Source: Halobacterium noricense (GTDB lineage Archaea > Halobacteriota > Halobacteria > Halobacteriales > Halobacteriaceae). From it: 64,000 bases of DNA. This document shows positions 8,963 to 17,245 of the stretch, piece by piece. Made by a program: the position numbers and the translations under genes. The notes beneath the pieces were generated by a model, which did not search any database, was not told the DNA's origin, and was given only the letters and a program-made list of their open reading frames with translations. Position 1 is the first letter of the stretch, and every line of letters begins with the position of its first letter. The stretch lies in contig NZ_CP089468.1 of the NCBI RefSeq assembly GCF_021233435.1, positions 1,550,001 through 1,614,000 of the forward strand, read 5' to 3'.

Positions 8963-9362
8963 CTACTTGGTCCGTACTCGCTCGCGTGCCCGTTCGATAT
9001 CTTCGCCGTCGAGTACTGCGTCGACGAACAGTTCACCGGCACGGTAGGAGGACCGAACCATCGGGCCGGCGGCACAGTAGCGGAAGTTCAGTTCCTCTTC
9101 GGCGACGCGCTGCCAGGTATCGAAGGCGTTGGGGGTGGACGTACTCGGTAACATCGAGGTGCGATCGGGAGGGCTGAAGGTACTGTCCCAACGTCACGAT
9201 GTCAACCCCGACCTCCCGGAGATCCGACAGCGTCTGATAGATCTCGTGAGCGTACTCGCCGACCCCCAACATCAGACTCGTTTTCGTGTAGATATCCGAC
9301 TCCCGGTTCACCTGATAGAGCGCGGAGAGTGACTGTTCGTAGCCGGCGCGCCACTCCCTCAC
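8963..9362 (-). pseudogene. lipA: Lipoyl synthase, truncated and frameshifted
   Basis: Two overlapping minus-strand frames carry the C-terminal third of lipoyl synthase. One (to about 9130) has YEQSLSALYQVNRESDIYTK and TLGQYLQPSRSHLDVTEYVH. The other (from about 9135) has FDTWQRVAEEELNFRYCAAG and PMVRSSYRAGELFVDA. A single frameshift at about 9130 separates them. The radical-SAM domain with its iron-sulphur cysteines is missing: the remnant begins where gcvPB ends. The gene once followed gcvPB and would have made the lipoyl group for GcvH. A working lipA or lipoate ligase must lie elsewhere. Confidence 0.85.
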
Positions 9363-10783
9363 TCCAGCGCGTGCCAGGAGAGACGGGGATTTCGAGCCGC
9401 GCTCGTCTGGTCGATGCGACGGGCCGCCGTCGATGTCGGTGCCGTCGACAGCGACTCTTCATCCTCTCCGGCCACCGCATTAAACGCCTCGGCGAGCTGG
9501 TCGAGGGTCGCTTTCCCTTCGATTTCCGTCGGTTCGGTCATGAGGGCCTCGGATACGATCTCGGGCCACTTCGTCGTTGGCGGGTGGACGCCGTAGTCGA
9601 GCATCCGCTTCGCGAAGTCGGCGGCGTCACGGTCGCCGGCGCTGGCGACGAACTCGTGATGGAACGGACCGAACGGAATGTCGAGGTCGATCTGCGATCC
9701 GAGATAGTTCGCGTTCAGTACCGCCTTCGCGCTCGTGTCCGCCAGTCCCTCGTCACCGAGCCGTTCGATGTAGGCGTAGGCTTTCAGAAGGACGAGCCAG
9801 TTCCCCATCGCGCCGTGAACCTTGCCGATGGAGTGTTCTGGCTCGTACAGTTCGTACTCGTCGCTGTCGGCTCGCACCTGTGGTGAAGGGAGGAATTCCG
9901 CGAGGTCCTCGGTGACGCCGATCGGGCCGGCTCCGGGGCCACCGCCGCCGTGGGGCGTCGCGAACGTCTTGTGGAGGTTGAAGTGCATGATGTCGAACCC
10001 CATGTCGCCCGGTCGGGCCTGACCCAGTAAGGCGTTGAGGTTCGCGCCGTCGTAGTAGAGCAGGCCGCCCGCGTCGTGGACAATTTCGGCGATCTCCTCG
10101 ATGTCGCGCTCGAAGAGCCCGAGCGTGTTCGGGTTCGTGAGCATCAACGCCGCCGTGTCGTCGCTGACAGCCCCTTCCAGCGCGTCGAGGTCGACGCGGC
10201 CGTCCTCGCCTGGCGGGAGTTCGACGACCTCGTAGCCCGCCATCACCGCGCTCGCGAAGTTCGTTCCATGCGCGCTCGACGGAACAATCACCTCGCTACG
10301 GTCGCCCTCGCCGTTGTGCTCGTGGTACGCTCTGGCGACGAGGATACCGGTGAACTCGCCGGACGCGCCGGCGGGCGGCTGGAGCGTCACCGCGTCCATC
10401 CCGCCGATGCGCGCGAGGTAATCCTGCAGGCGTGCATAGACCGCGAGCGTGCCCTGCGTGCTCTCGGCCGACCGGTCCGGATGAACGGCCGCGTCGGCGA
10501 GCGCGGCGACCTCCTCGGTGAACTTGGGATTATACTTCATCGTGCAGGACCCCAGCGGGAATGGGCCGCTCTCGACCCCGTAGTTCATCTGGGAGAGGCG
10601 CGTATAGTGTCGCGCAATTTCGGGTTCCGAGAGCTCCGGAAGCGTCACCGATTCGCGAGTCAAATCGTCGGGGAGCGCAGTCCGTTCCTCGACGTTGACT
10701 GTCCGTTCGTTCTTTTCCGCGAGTAGGGGCTCGTACCGAGGGCCATCGGTCTCGCTCCAGACGGCCTGATCGTACTGCTGCAT
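9359..10783 (-). CDS. gcvPB: Glycine dehydrogenase (decarboxylating) subunit 2
   Basis: A 474-residue C-terminal half of the P-protein of glycine cleavage. It carries the PLP-lysine segment NLHKTFATPHGGGGPGAGP, the glycine-rich AHGTNFASA and LTNPNTLGLFE, all typical of GcvPB. With GcvPA it decarboxylates glycine and passes aminomethyl to lipoyl-GcvH. It starts at ATG 10783, overlapping the gcvPA stop. The last 20 residues (from RRIDQTSAARNPRLSWHALE) look unlike the family end and run into the lipA remnant, so the C-terminus may have been altered by the same rearrangement. Confidence 0.95.
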   Translation of the reverse strand: MQQYDQAVWSETDGPRYEPLLAEKNERTVNVEERTALPDDLTRESVTLPELSEPEIARHYTRLSQMNYGVESGPFPLGSCTMKYNPKFTEEVAALADAAVHPDRSAESTQGTLAVYARLQDYLARIGGMDAVTLQPPAGASGEFTGILVARAYHEHNGEGDRSEVIVPSSAHGTNFASAVMAGYEVVELPPGEDGRVDLDALEGAVSDDTAALMLTNPNTLGLFERDIEEIAEIVHDAGGLLYYDGANLNALLGQARPGDMGFDIMHFNLHKTFATPHGGGGPGAGPIGVTEDLAEFLPSPQVRADSDEYELYEPEHSIGKVHGAMGNWLVLLKAYAYIERLGDEGLADTSAKAVLNANYLGSQIDLDIPFGPFHHEFVASAGDRDAADFAKRMLDYGVHPPTTKWPEIVSEALMTEPTEIEGKATLDQLAEAFNAVAGEDEESLSTAPTSTAARRIDQTSAARNPRLSWHALE

Positions 10784-12144
10784 CAGGCCACCACCTCAGT
10801 AACTGCCTGGACGAACTCGTCCCGTTCGGAGCGGTTCGCGTCAGTAATGCAGACCTGGATTCGGTGGTCATCGACGGCATGAACCGCGAACCCGGCACTC
10901 TCGAGGTCAGCGACAACCCGCTCGGCATCCTGGCGAGTCTCTGCGAGGAACTCGCGGAGATGGTGCTGATCGTGGACCGGTGCCGTAACCCCCTCGATGT
11001 CATCGAGGTCAGCCGCCAGTTCCCGGGGGAGTTCAACGCACTCTTCGGCCAGGTCGACCAGCCCGGTCGCGCCGAGCCAGGTGACGTGGATCGCGGTCCG
11101 CAAAGCGACCCACGCCTGATTCGTGCAGATATTGGAGGTGGCTCGCTCTCGGCGGATGTGCTGTTCACGGGTCTGCAGTGTCAGTGTGTAGGCGCGGTTG
11201 TCGTTTGCGTCCTCGCTCACGCCGACGAGCCGTCCCGGTACTTGCCGGAGGTAGTCCTCACGGCAGGCGAAGAGACCGAGGCCCAGCCCATAGGCCGGTG
11301 ACAATCCGAGGACGCTCGCATCGCCGACGACGACGTCCGCGCCGACGGTGGCCGGTTCCTCGAGCAGCGCGAGCGCGACAGGGTCGGTCCCCAAGCAGAA
11401 GGTGGCGTCGTGCTCGTCGGCGACATCGCCGGCCGCCGAGAGGTCCCCCTCAACAGTGCCGACCGACGTGGGATTCTCGACGTACACCATCACCGTCTCG
11501 TCGGTGACGTGGTCAGCGAGCGCTGTCGGATCAGTTGTCCCGCCCGCAGTCGGATACGTCTCGATCGTCAGCTCGGTACCGGTAAGGTAGTTCTCGAGGA
11601 CCGACAGCCGTTCTTCGCGGACGAGATCCGAGACCAGCACCTGCGACCCGCTGGTTCCGCGGACGCGATCGGCCAACAGCGCTGCCTCGCCCAGCGCCGT
11701 CGCCGCATCGTACATCGAACAGTTTGCGACTTCGAGGCCGGTGAGTTCGACCAGCATCGACTGATACTCGAACAACGCCTGCAGGAACCCTTGAGCGATC
11801 TCAGGCTGGTACTGTGTGTAACTCGTCAGGAATTCCGAGCGCAACGAGAGAGTATCGATGAGCGAGGGCACGTAGTGGTCGTACCGGCCGCGTCCGAGGA
11901 ACTCCGTAAGCTGGTCGTTCCGCGCAAGCGTGTCCGATACGTCTCGGACGACCGCCTGTTCCGACGCGGACTCAATCCCGAACGATCCGTCGAACTGAAC
12001 GGACCGCGGAACGTCAAATAGAGCCTCGATAGACTCGGTGTTGATGGCGTCGAGCATCGCCTCGACGTCTGCTTCGGTGTGCGGTGCGAAGGGGGTTCCC
12101 TCGGATCGATGCTCGCGTCTCGTGTCCTGTATTTGCTGTGTCAT
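10783..12144 (-). CDS. gcvPA: Glycine dehydrogenase (decarboxylating) subunit 1
   Basis: A 453-residue N-terminal half of the P-protein, recognised from [16 protein letters not shown] at the start, [40 protein letters not shown] and [16 protein letters not shown] choose ATG 12144 ([10 protein letters not shown]) rather than the longer frame to 12225, because the extra residues are unlike the family and would overlap gcvH by 62 bases. GC-rich purines (GGGGCGAG) precede this ATG. It lies between gcvH and gcvPB in the operon. Confidence 0.95.
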   Translation of the reverse strand: MTQQIQDTRREHRSEGTPFAPHTEADVEAMLDAINTESIEALFDVPRSVQFDGSFGIESASEQAVVRDVSDTLARNDQLTEFLGRGRYDHYVPSLIDTLSLRSEFLTSYTQYQPEIAQGFLQALFEYQSMLVELTGLEVANCSMYDAATALGEAALLADRVRGTSGSQVLVSDLVREERLSVLENYLTGTELTIETYPTAGGTTDPTALADHVTDETVMVYVENPTSVGTVEGDLSAAGDVADEHDATFCLGTDPVALALLEEPATVGADVVVGDASVLGLSPAYGLGLGLFACREDYLRQVPGRLVGVSEDANDNRAYTLTLQTREQHIRRERATSNICTNQAWVALRTAIHVTWLGATGLVDLAEECVELPRELAADLDDIEGVTAPVHDQHHLREFLAETRQDAERVVADLESAGFAVHAVDDHRIQVCITDANRSERDEFVQAVTEVVA

Positions 12145-12163
12145 TATTGCTCGCCCCGCATGA

Positions 12164-12547
12164 TTATTCGATCTGCTCTCGATACTCGTCGGCGGACAGG
12201 AGCGATTCCGTATCGAGATCGCCATCGAGCTCCAGTTCGATCAGCCAGCCGTCACCAAAGGGGTCCTCGTTGACGAGTTCGGGCTCGGACTCCACAGCCT
12301 CGTTAGCGTCTCCGACGACGCCAGCAGCGGGGACGTAGACGTCGGAAACGGCCTTGATACTCTCGATGACGGCGAGCTCGTCGCCGCCGTCGAGTTCGGT
12401 TCCGGTCGCCGGCAATTCCACGAAGACGATGTCGCCGAGTTCGTCCTGGGCGAAGTCGGTGATCCCGATCTTCGCCGTGTCTCCGTTCGGGTCGATCCAC
12501 TCGTGCGATTCGGTGTAGTACGGTCCGTCGGGTACGTCAAATTCCAT
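12164..12547 (-). CDS. gcvH: Glycine cleavage system H protein
   Basis: A 127-residue lipoyl carrier of glycine cleavage. The lipoylation motif is [13 protein letters not shown] with the modified lysine at about residue 65. The start [18 protein letters not shown] and the C-terminal [20 protein letters not shown] fit the family. It shuttles aminomethyl from GcvPA/PB to GcvT. Its ATG is 27 bp after the gcvT stop, within the same operon. Confidence 0.96.
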   Translation of the reverse strand: MEFDVPDGPYYTESHEWIDPNGDTAKIGITDFAQDELGDIVFVELPATGTELDGGDELAVIESIKAVSDVYVPAAGVVGDANEAVESEPELVNEDPFGDGWLIELELDGDLDTESLLSADEYREQIE

Positions 12548-12574
12548 TAGTGGTATTCCTCGTTCGCTGGTAGT

Positions 12575-13666
12575 TCAATCACGATGCTCCTGGAGGAAGC
12601 GGTGGTTCGCGACTGTCGCCGCTACCGTCTGGTTCCGTACCTCGACGCCCAGTGAGGTCCCCTCATCAACGTGCGCGGCATCGACGTAGCCGAGCGCGAT
12701 CGGCACCTCGAGCGTCGGGCTCATCGTCCCGCTGGTCACGTGGCCGACCTGCTCGCCGTCGCGTAGGATCGGATACCCGTGGCGTGGGACGGCCCGTTCG
12801 TCCAACTCCAGTCCGACGAGCAGTTCGTTCGGATGGTCAGCATCTCGGAGCGACTCCTGTCCGACGAAGACGGGCTTCGAACTGTCGACGACGAAGCTCA
12901 GCCGCGCCTCGTAGGGTGTGCGCGGTTCGTCATCCGGGTGGAAGTCCTGCCCGGAGAGCAGCAGTCCAGCTTCGAGCCGGAGTGTGTCGCGTGCCCCGAG
13001 CCCGCAGGATTGCACACCGTCGAACGCATCCCAGACTGTCTCGGAGTCGTCGGCGTCGAAGATCAGTTCGAAACCGTCCTCGCCGGTGTAGCCAGTCCGA
13101 GCGGCGAGGCAGTCGGCGCCGTCGATTGTCGTCTCGCGGGCGCTGAACGGAGCCATATCCTCGAGGGGATCGGCCGCAGCCGCCTGGACGTTCTCGACCG
13201 CGTTTGGGCCCTGCACGGCGAACATTCCGAGAGCCGCGGTCCGATTTGAAACAGTTGCGTCGAGGTCGTGTGCCGCCGCGTGGTCGATCCAGCGGTCGGT
13301 CATCATCTCGTCGTTCCCGGCGTTGGGAACGAAGAGATATTCATCGCCGCCGGGCTGGAAGTAGACGACGGTGTCGTCGATGATCGTTCCGTCCGCTGCT
13401 AGGATGCAGGCGTACTGAGCGTCGCCCGGGTCGAGCTCGGTCACGTCGTTGGTCGTGAGCCGATTCATCAGATCTGTCGCATCCGGACCGCCTACGGTGA
13501 CTTCACCCATATGACTGACGTCGAAGATGCCGGCTGAGTTGCGGACCGCCGCGTGCTCAGCCGTAATCGAGTCGAACGAGACCGGCATGTCCCAGCCGCC
13601 AAAATCGGTGAAGTCGGCCCCGGACTGCAAATGCTTCTCGTGGAGTGGTGGCCTTCTGATCGACAC
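12575..13666 (-). CDS. gcvT: Glycine cleavage aminomethyltransferase
   Basis: The T protein of glycine cleavage, moving the one-carbon unit to tetrahydropteridine. Motifs include FGGWDMPVSF, FDVSHMGEVTV, NRLTTNDVTELDPGDAQY, RTGYTGEDGFEL and LGARDTLRLEAGL. I place the start at GTG 13666 (363 residues, VSIRRPPLHEKH) because the minus-strand TATA box at 13690-13698 lies 25-28 nt above it, giving a leaderless transcript, and family members start just before PPLH. A longer frame to 13711 would run through that promoter. It is the first gene of the gcv operon. Confidence 0.95.
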   Translation of the reverse strand: MSIRRPPLHEKHLQSGADFTDFGGWDMPVSFDSITAEHAAVRNSAGIFDVSHMGEVTVGGPDATDLMNRLTTNDVTELDPGDAQYACILAADGTIIDDTVVYFQPGGDEYLFVPNAGNDEMMTDRWIDHAAAHDLDATVSNRTAALGMFAVQGPNAVENVQAAAADPLEDMAPFSARETTIDGADCLAARTGYTGEDGFELIFDADDSETVWDAFDGVQSCGLGARDTLRLEAGLLLSGQDFHPDDEPRTPYEARLSFVVDSSKPVFVGQESLRDADHPNELLVGLELDERAVPRHGYPILRDGEQVGHVTSGTMSPTLEVPIALGYVDAAHVDEGTSLGVEVRNQTVAATVANHRFLQEHRD

Positions 13667-13688
13667 GCTTTGGTTGCTTTCCTGCAAC

Positions 13689-13699
13689 AGTATATAGCT
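13689..13699 (-). promoter_or_regulatory. TATA box of the gcv operon
   Basis: Minus-strand AGCTATATACT is centred about 27 nt above the GTG at 13666. Confidence 0.65.
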
Positions 13700-13762
13700 T
13701 ACCGTGGGCACAATCCCGGTTGTGTGACACTATCGTTCAGTCGCGAGACTGCGTGCCGCACA

Positions 13763-14983
13763 TCAGTTGAGGCGGGTGATTTCGTAGCCCGCGTCTTCGA
13801 TTGCTCGGCTGATTTGGCGGGTGTGTCGGTCGCCACTGGTTTCGATCCGAATGTCGAGGTACGCCTCGCCGACTTTCAGTTCGTCGACGGCTCGTTCGTG
13901 ATTGACGGTTCGGATGTTGGCGTTCTGGTCGGCGATGATGTTCGAGATGTCCCCCATTTTTCCGGGTTCGTCGATGATTCGAACCCGGAGCTGGACAAGT
14001 TGCTGTCGGTAGGTGAGTTCGTGCGTGAGTGTCCGTTGGAGCATCGTCGCGCTGAGATTCCCGCCGCTGAGAACTGGAACGACCGTCTCGTCGGTGACGT
14101 CGAGTTGGTCGTTTAAGAGCCCCGCGACAGTGGCAGCTCCGGCTCCCTCGACCATCTGTTTGGTCCGTTCGAGGAGATAGCGGATGCTATGCGCGATCTC
14201 TGTGTCCGAGACCGTCACAACCTCGTCGACGTACCGGTCGATGAGGTCGTACGTGAGTTCCGAGATGCCGCCTGTCGCGATTCCGTCGGCGATCGTCTGG
14301 ACCGAATCGATAGTCTGTGGGGCGCCCTTCTGGAGGCTTTGTGGAACGGTCGCTGCGTCTTCAGCTTGGACGCCGATGACACGGACGGATGGAGCCAGTT
14401 CTGCGACGGCCGTCGCGACACCACCGATGAGCCCGCCTCCGCCAACCGGCACCACGATCGTATCGACATCCGGGACTTGGTCGAGAACTTCGAGGCCGAG
14501 TGTCCCCTGCCCAGCAACGATGTCTGGGTCATCGTACGCATGCACGAAGACAGTGTTCTCGTCAACTAATGACTGAGCGTAGTCCATCGCCGTCTGGAAA
14601 TTCTTTCCGTGGAGTTCAACATCGGCACCGTAGCCCCGCGTCGCGTCAACCTTTGACTGCGGCGCGTTCGTCGGCATGACGATGGTTGCTTCGAGGCCGG
14701 TTTTCGCAGCAGCGAGCGCGACGCCCTGCGCGTGATTGCCAGCGCTGGCGGCAATCGCCCTGTCGATCGACCGTTGGTCGTCATCTTCGACTTGGGTAAG
14801 TTTGTTGTACGCTCCCCGTGTCTTGAACGAGCCCGTTCGCTGCAGGTGTTCCATCTTCAGGAAGACCTGAGCGTCGGTGTCGGAGTCTAACGTGCGACTC
14901 GTCTCAACCGGTGTTTCTCTGGCAACCGATTCGCTATCAAGGCGGCCTTGCGCTCGCTGAATGTCATCAAGTTCTATGGCCAT
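13763..14983 (-). CDS. ilvA: Threonine ammonia-lyase (threonine dehydratase) with ACT domain
   Basis: A 406-residue PLP enzyme converting threonine to 2-oxobutanoate. The PLP lysine is in RTGSFKTRGAYNKL. SAGNHAQGVAL, the phosphate-binding VPVGGGGLIGGVA and VPVLSGGN follow. Residues from about 330 (QLRVRIIDEPGKMGDISNII) form a single ACT domain, pointing to amino-acid-responsive control. I start at ATG 14983 (MAIELDDIQ), which has an AGGAG element 5 nt upstream. The longer frame to 15124 adds residues unlike the family. A TATA-like box near 15075-15085 fits a leader of about 70 nt. Confidence 0.92.
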   Translation of the reverse strand: MAIELDDIQRAQGRLDSESVARETPVETSRTLDSDTDAQVFLKMEHLQRTGSFKTRGAYNKLTQVEDDDQRSIDRAIAASAGNHAQGVALAAAKTGLEATIVMPTNAPQSKVDATRGYGADVELHGKNFQTAMDYAQSLVDENTVFVHAYDDPDIVAGQGTLGLEVLDQVPDVDTIVVPVGGGGLIGGVATAVAELAPSVRVIGVQAEDAATVPQSLQKGAPQTIDSVQTIADGIATGGISELTYDLIDRYVDEVVTVSDTEIAHSIRYLLERTKQMVEGAGAATVAGLLNDQLDVTDETVVPVLSGGNLSATMLQRTLTHELTYRQQLVQLRVRIIDEPGKMGDISNIIADQNANIRTVNHERAVDELKVGEAYLDIRIETSGDRHTRQISRAIEDAGYEITRLN

Positions 14984-15290
14984 GGTTCTCCTGGACCGGT
15001 GGTTGGCTTCCGGGTGGGTCCCATCAGCGAACCGGACGGTAGCGTACCGATCATCCGTATTAATCGCGTGACCCGATTTATAGATACTGGTGGCCGGAAC
15101 TTGGGTCCATGTGTCCTTTGGCATCCTTCGAGATTCAGGATATGGGTAACTGTACCCTGCTACGCCGGTCTAAGAGAGGGATCAGAGTCTATCGACGGGT
15201 GAATCGGCGGAGATATTAATCGAGAGTTATGATTCCAAACGTTAGGTGCGAGACCAGATTGCAATACAATAGATTCTGTCTGAATAGCAT

Positions 15291-15316
15291 GGTATATAGT
15301 TCCCCATATTGGGGAA
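15291..15316 (+). promoter_or_regulatory. TATA box and palindromic operator of the IclR gene at 15367
   Basis: GGTATATAG (15291-15299) is followed at once by a palindrome with arms TTCCCC and GGGGAA around ATATT (15300-15316). Its position between the TATA box and the expected transcription start fits an operator for autorepression by the IclR protein. The assignment is inference. Confidence 0.6.
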
Positions 15317-15366
15317 AGATGTCGGGGGAACCCAGATTTAACACCCTTCCCCGACAGTGATGAAGT

Positions 15367-16122
15367 ATGACACGGACCAACGACGGAGAATGGCGGAAGA
15401 CTACAGCGACGTCGCTGCGCATCGTTGATGCCATCGAGGAGCTCGACGGTGCGACCCTCTCGGAAATTTCGGAACACATGAGGCTTTCCTCAAGCACGCT
15501 GTACACGCACCTCAACACCTTGGAGGAGCTCGGGTACGTCACGAAGATCGGTGAAAGGTACTGTCTCGGATTGAAGCTTTTCCACCTTGGGGAAATATCT
15601 CGTTATCGGGATGATCGGTACAGGTTAGCGAAGGAGAAGGCCTTCGAACTCGCGAATATGACGAACGAGGAGGTCAGCTTCGCAGTCGAGGAAAACGGTC
15701 GCAGCATCATCCTCTTCGACGAAACCAACGCCCCTTCGAGGGAGGGGTACCAGGTAGGTCGGTATTTTTATATGCACAACTCCGCCAGCGGCAAGGCTAT
15801 GCTCGCTGAATTCGATGCGGAGTACCGTGAAGAGGTCCTAGATCGATGGGGAATGCCACGGGAGACGGAGAACACCATCGTCGACCGGGACGAACTCCAC
15901 ACTGAGCTCGAACGTGTTCGAAAGCGCGGCTATGCCGTCAACGATCAGGAGGCCCTGGAAGGACTCCGTTCGGTGGGTGTCGCGGTCAAAAGTCCGGACG
16001 GAGACGTATTCGGATCGCTGGACGTCTCCGGACCGCCATACCGACTTCCTCCCGACGAGGAATTGGCCGGCCTACTCCAGAACGCGGTTGGTGAACTTGA
16101 GGCTTCGATAGGAACGAAGTAA
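15367..16122 (+). CDS. IclR-family transcriptional regulator
   Basis: A 251-residue IclR regulator. Residues 15-75 form the winged helix-turn-helix (VDAIEELDGATLSEISEHMR, then SSSTLYTHLNTLEELGYV). The effector-binding domain follows, with HNSASGKAMLAEF and GLRSVGVAVKSPDGDVFGSL. The palindrome at 15300-15316 just below its TATA box suggests self-regulation. It is divergent from the threonine ammonia-lyase, with about 380 bp between the two starts, so the target could be that gene or the gcv operon beyond; this is unproven. Confidence 0.93.
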   Translation: MTRTNDGEWRKTTATSLRIVDAIEELDGATLSEISEHMRLSSSTLYTHLNTLEELGYVTKIGERYCLGLKLFHLGEISRYRDDRYRLAKEKAFELANMTNEEVSFAVEENGRSIILFDETNAPSREGYQVGRYFYMHNSASGKAMLAEFDAEYREEVLDRWGMPRETENTIVDRDELHTELERVRKRGYAVNDQEALEGLRSVGVAVKSPDGDVFGSLDVSGPPYRLPPDEELAGLLQNAVGELEASIGTK

Positions 16123-16139
16123 TTCGTCGGCCGGTACCT

Positions 16140-16345
16140 TCGCCATTCATCATACTGCGCCCCCGAATCGTGACAGCTGTCTCGTCAACGATGACCTGCT
16201 TCGGTTTTAACTCAGGCGCGTCGTATTGGCTGTCGGTAAACCGATGAAACCTGTCCCAGATACGCCATGAGAACGTTTAAACCCAGATATGAGGGGGCTT
16301 TTGTTGTCGCCTGAATCGAACAACCGGCTGGTGCAGGTGGATAGT
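16140..16345 (-). pseudogene. IS6-type transposase relic
   Basis: Minus-strand reading gives APELKPKQVIVDETAVTI around 16160-16220, preceded by residues like GVSGTGFIGLPT that match the WQWVHRLSDS region of the IS6-type element at 58080 with many changes. Only the middle part with the first catalytic Asp survives. The rest of the 16123-16545 gap holds nothing I can identify. Confidence 0.6.
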
Positions 16346-16545
16346 GATGTCCGTCGAAGCATTCTGATCCAGTCATTTGCCCGAGGGCCTTCTAAACCAG
16401 TGCCATATCCCTTACAAAGCAAGCTTTCAATATTACCCTAAACCAATTCCACGGTATATCACACACTAAAACTTACTCAGACAGGTAGCTCCTCCGGAGA
16501 TATACGAGCGCGATTCACGCGATAGGCAGCCACCATAAGATTACA

Positions 16546-16556
16546 CCGATATATTT
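16546..16556 (+). promoter_or_regulatory. TATA box of rdfA
   Basis: CCGATATATTT lies about 28-30 nt above the ATG at 16584 and supports a leaderless start there rather than at the earlier in-frame ATG 16560, which is too close to it. Confidence 0.55.
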
Positions 16557-16583
16557 GTAATGATGGAGCGAGTAGCTGACGAC

Positions 16584-17192
16584 ATGAGTGAGTCTCCGTC
16601 GCGACCAAACAGCAAGGTCGCACGCGTCATCGAGAAGTACGACCTTAGTGGTATGGGCGAACAACTCGAAGTCGCTTGGACGGGCGAACACGGCGATCGA
16701 ACGAGCCTGCGAGACCTCGCCGACGAGTTCAACCGCGCGGTACTGGACGCAGCCATCCGGCGCTCGGACGGCGGCATCTCCGAGACCGACCTCCAGAGCG
16801 CCTACCAGACGCTCACCGGCGACGACGTCTCCAGCGCCGATCGCATGCGCAAGCAGCGCGAACTCGAAGCGATGGGCGTCGACGCCGATGCCGTCCAGTC
16901 CGACTTCGTCACACACCAGGCAATCCACACGTACCTCACGGAGTACCGCGAGGCCGAACTCCCCGACCAGTCCGGCGACCCCGACCAGAAAGCCGAGATG
17001 CTCGAACGCCTCCAGGGCCGCACCTCCGCCGTCACCGACTCGACCATCGAAGGCTTGGTGTCCAGCGGCGAACTCAGCGAGCGCGACTACGACGTCATCG
17101 TCGACGTGCGCGTAATCTGTGGGGACTGTGGAACCGACTACGCCGCCGGCGAACTGCTCCGGCAGGGCGGCTGCGACTGTAGCGAGGCGTGA
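16584..17192 (+). CDS. rdfA: RdfA-family rod-determining factor
   Basis: A 202-residue haloarchaeal protein of the RdfA (rod-determining factor) type, recognised from SKVARVIEKYDLSGMGEQLE at the N-terminus, the central NRAVLDAAIR segment, and the C-terminal cysteine pairs CGDCGTDY and GGCDC that resemble a small zinc ribbon. RdfA was named for a role in rod cell shape in Haloferax volcanii, where an SMC-like gene is its neighbour, as here (recalled, not checked). The molecular activity is not established by the sequence. I choose ATG 16584 from the TATA position. A decayed second copy of its 5' end lies at 37230-37350. Confidence 0.85.
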   Translation: MSESPSRPNSKVARVIEKYDLSGMGEQLEVAWTGEHGDRTSLRDLADEFNRAVLDAAIRRSDGGISETDLQSAYQTLTGDDVSSADRMRKQRELEAMGVDADAVQSDFVTHQAIHTYLTEYREAELPDQSGDPDQKAEMLERLQGRTSAVTDSTIEGLVSSGELSERDYDVIVDVRVICGDCGTDYAAGELLRQGGCDCSEA

Positions 17193-17210
17193 GGAAAACA
17201 GAGGGTGACA

Positions 17211-17220
17211 ACATTTAAGC
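17211..17220 (+). promoter_or_regulatory. TATA box of the SMC-related gene
   Basis: ACATTTAAGC is centred about 29 nt above ATG 17246, so this gene can be transcribed separately from rdfA as a leaderless message. Confidence 0.6.
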
Positions 17221-17245
17221 CGTAGCCCCTCGTCAAACGTAACTA

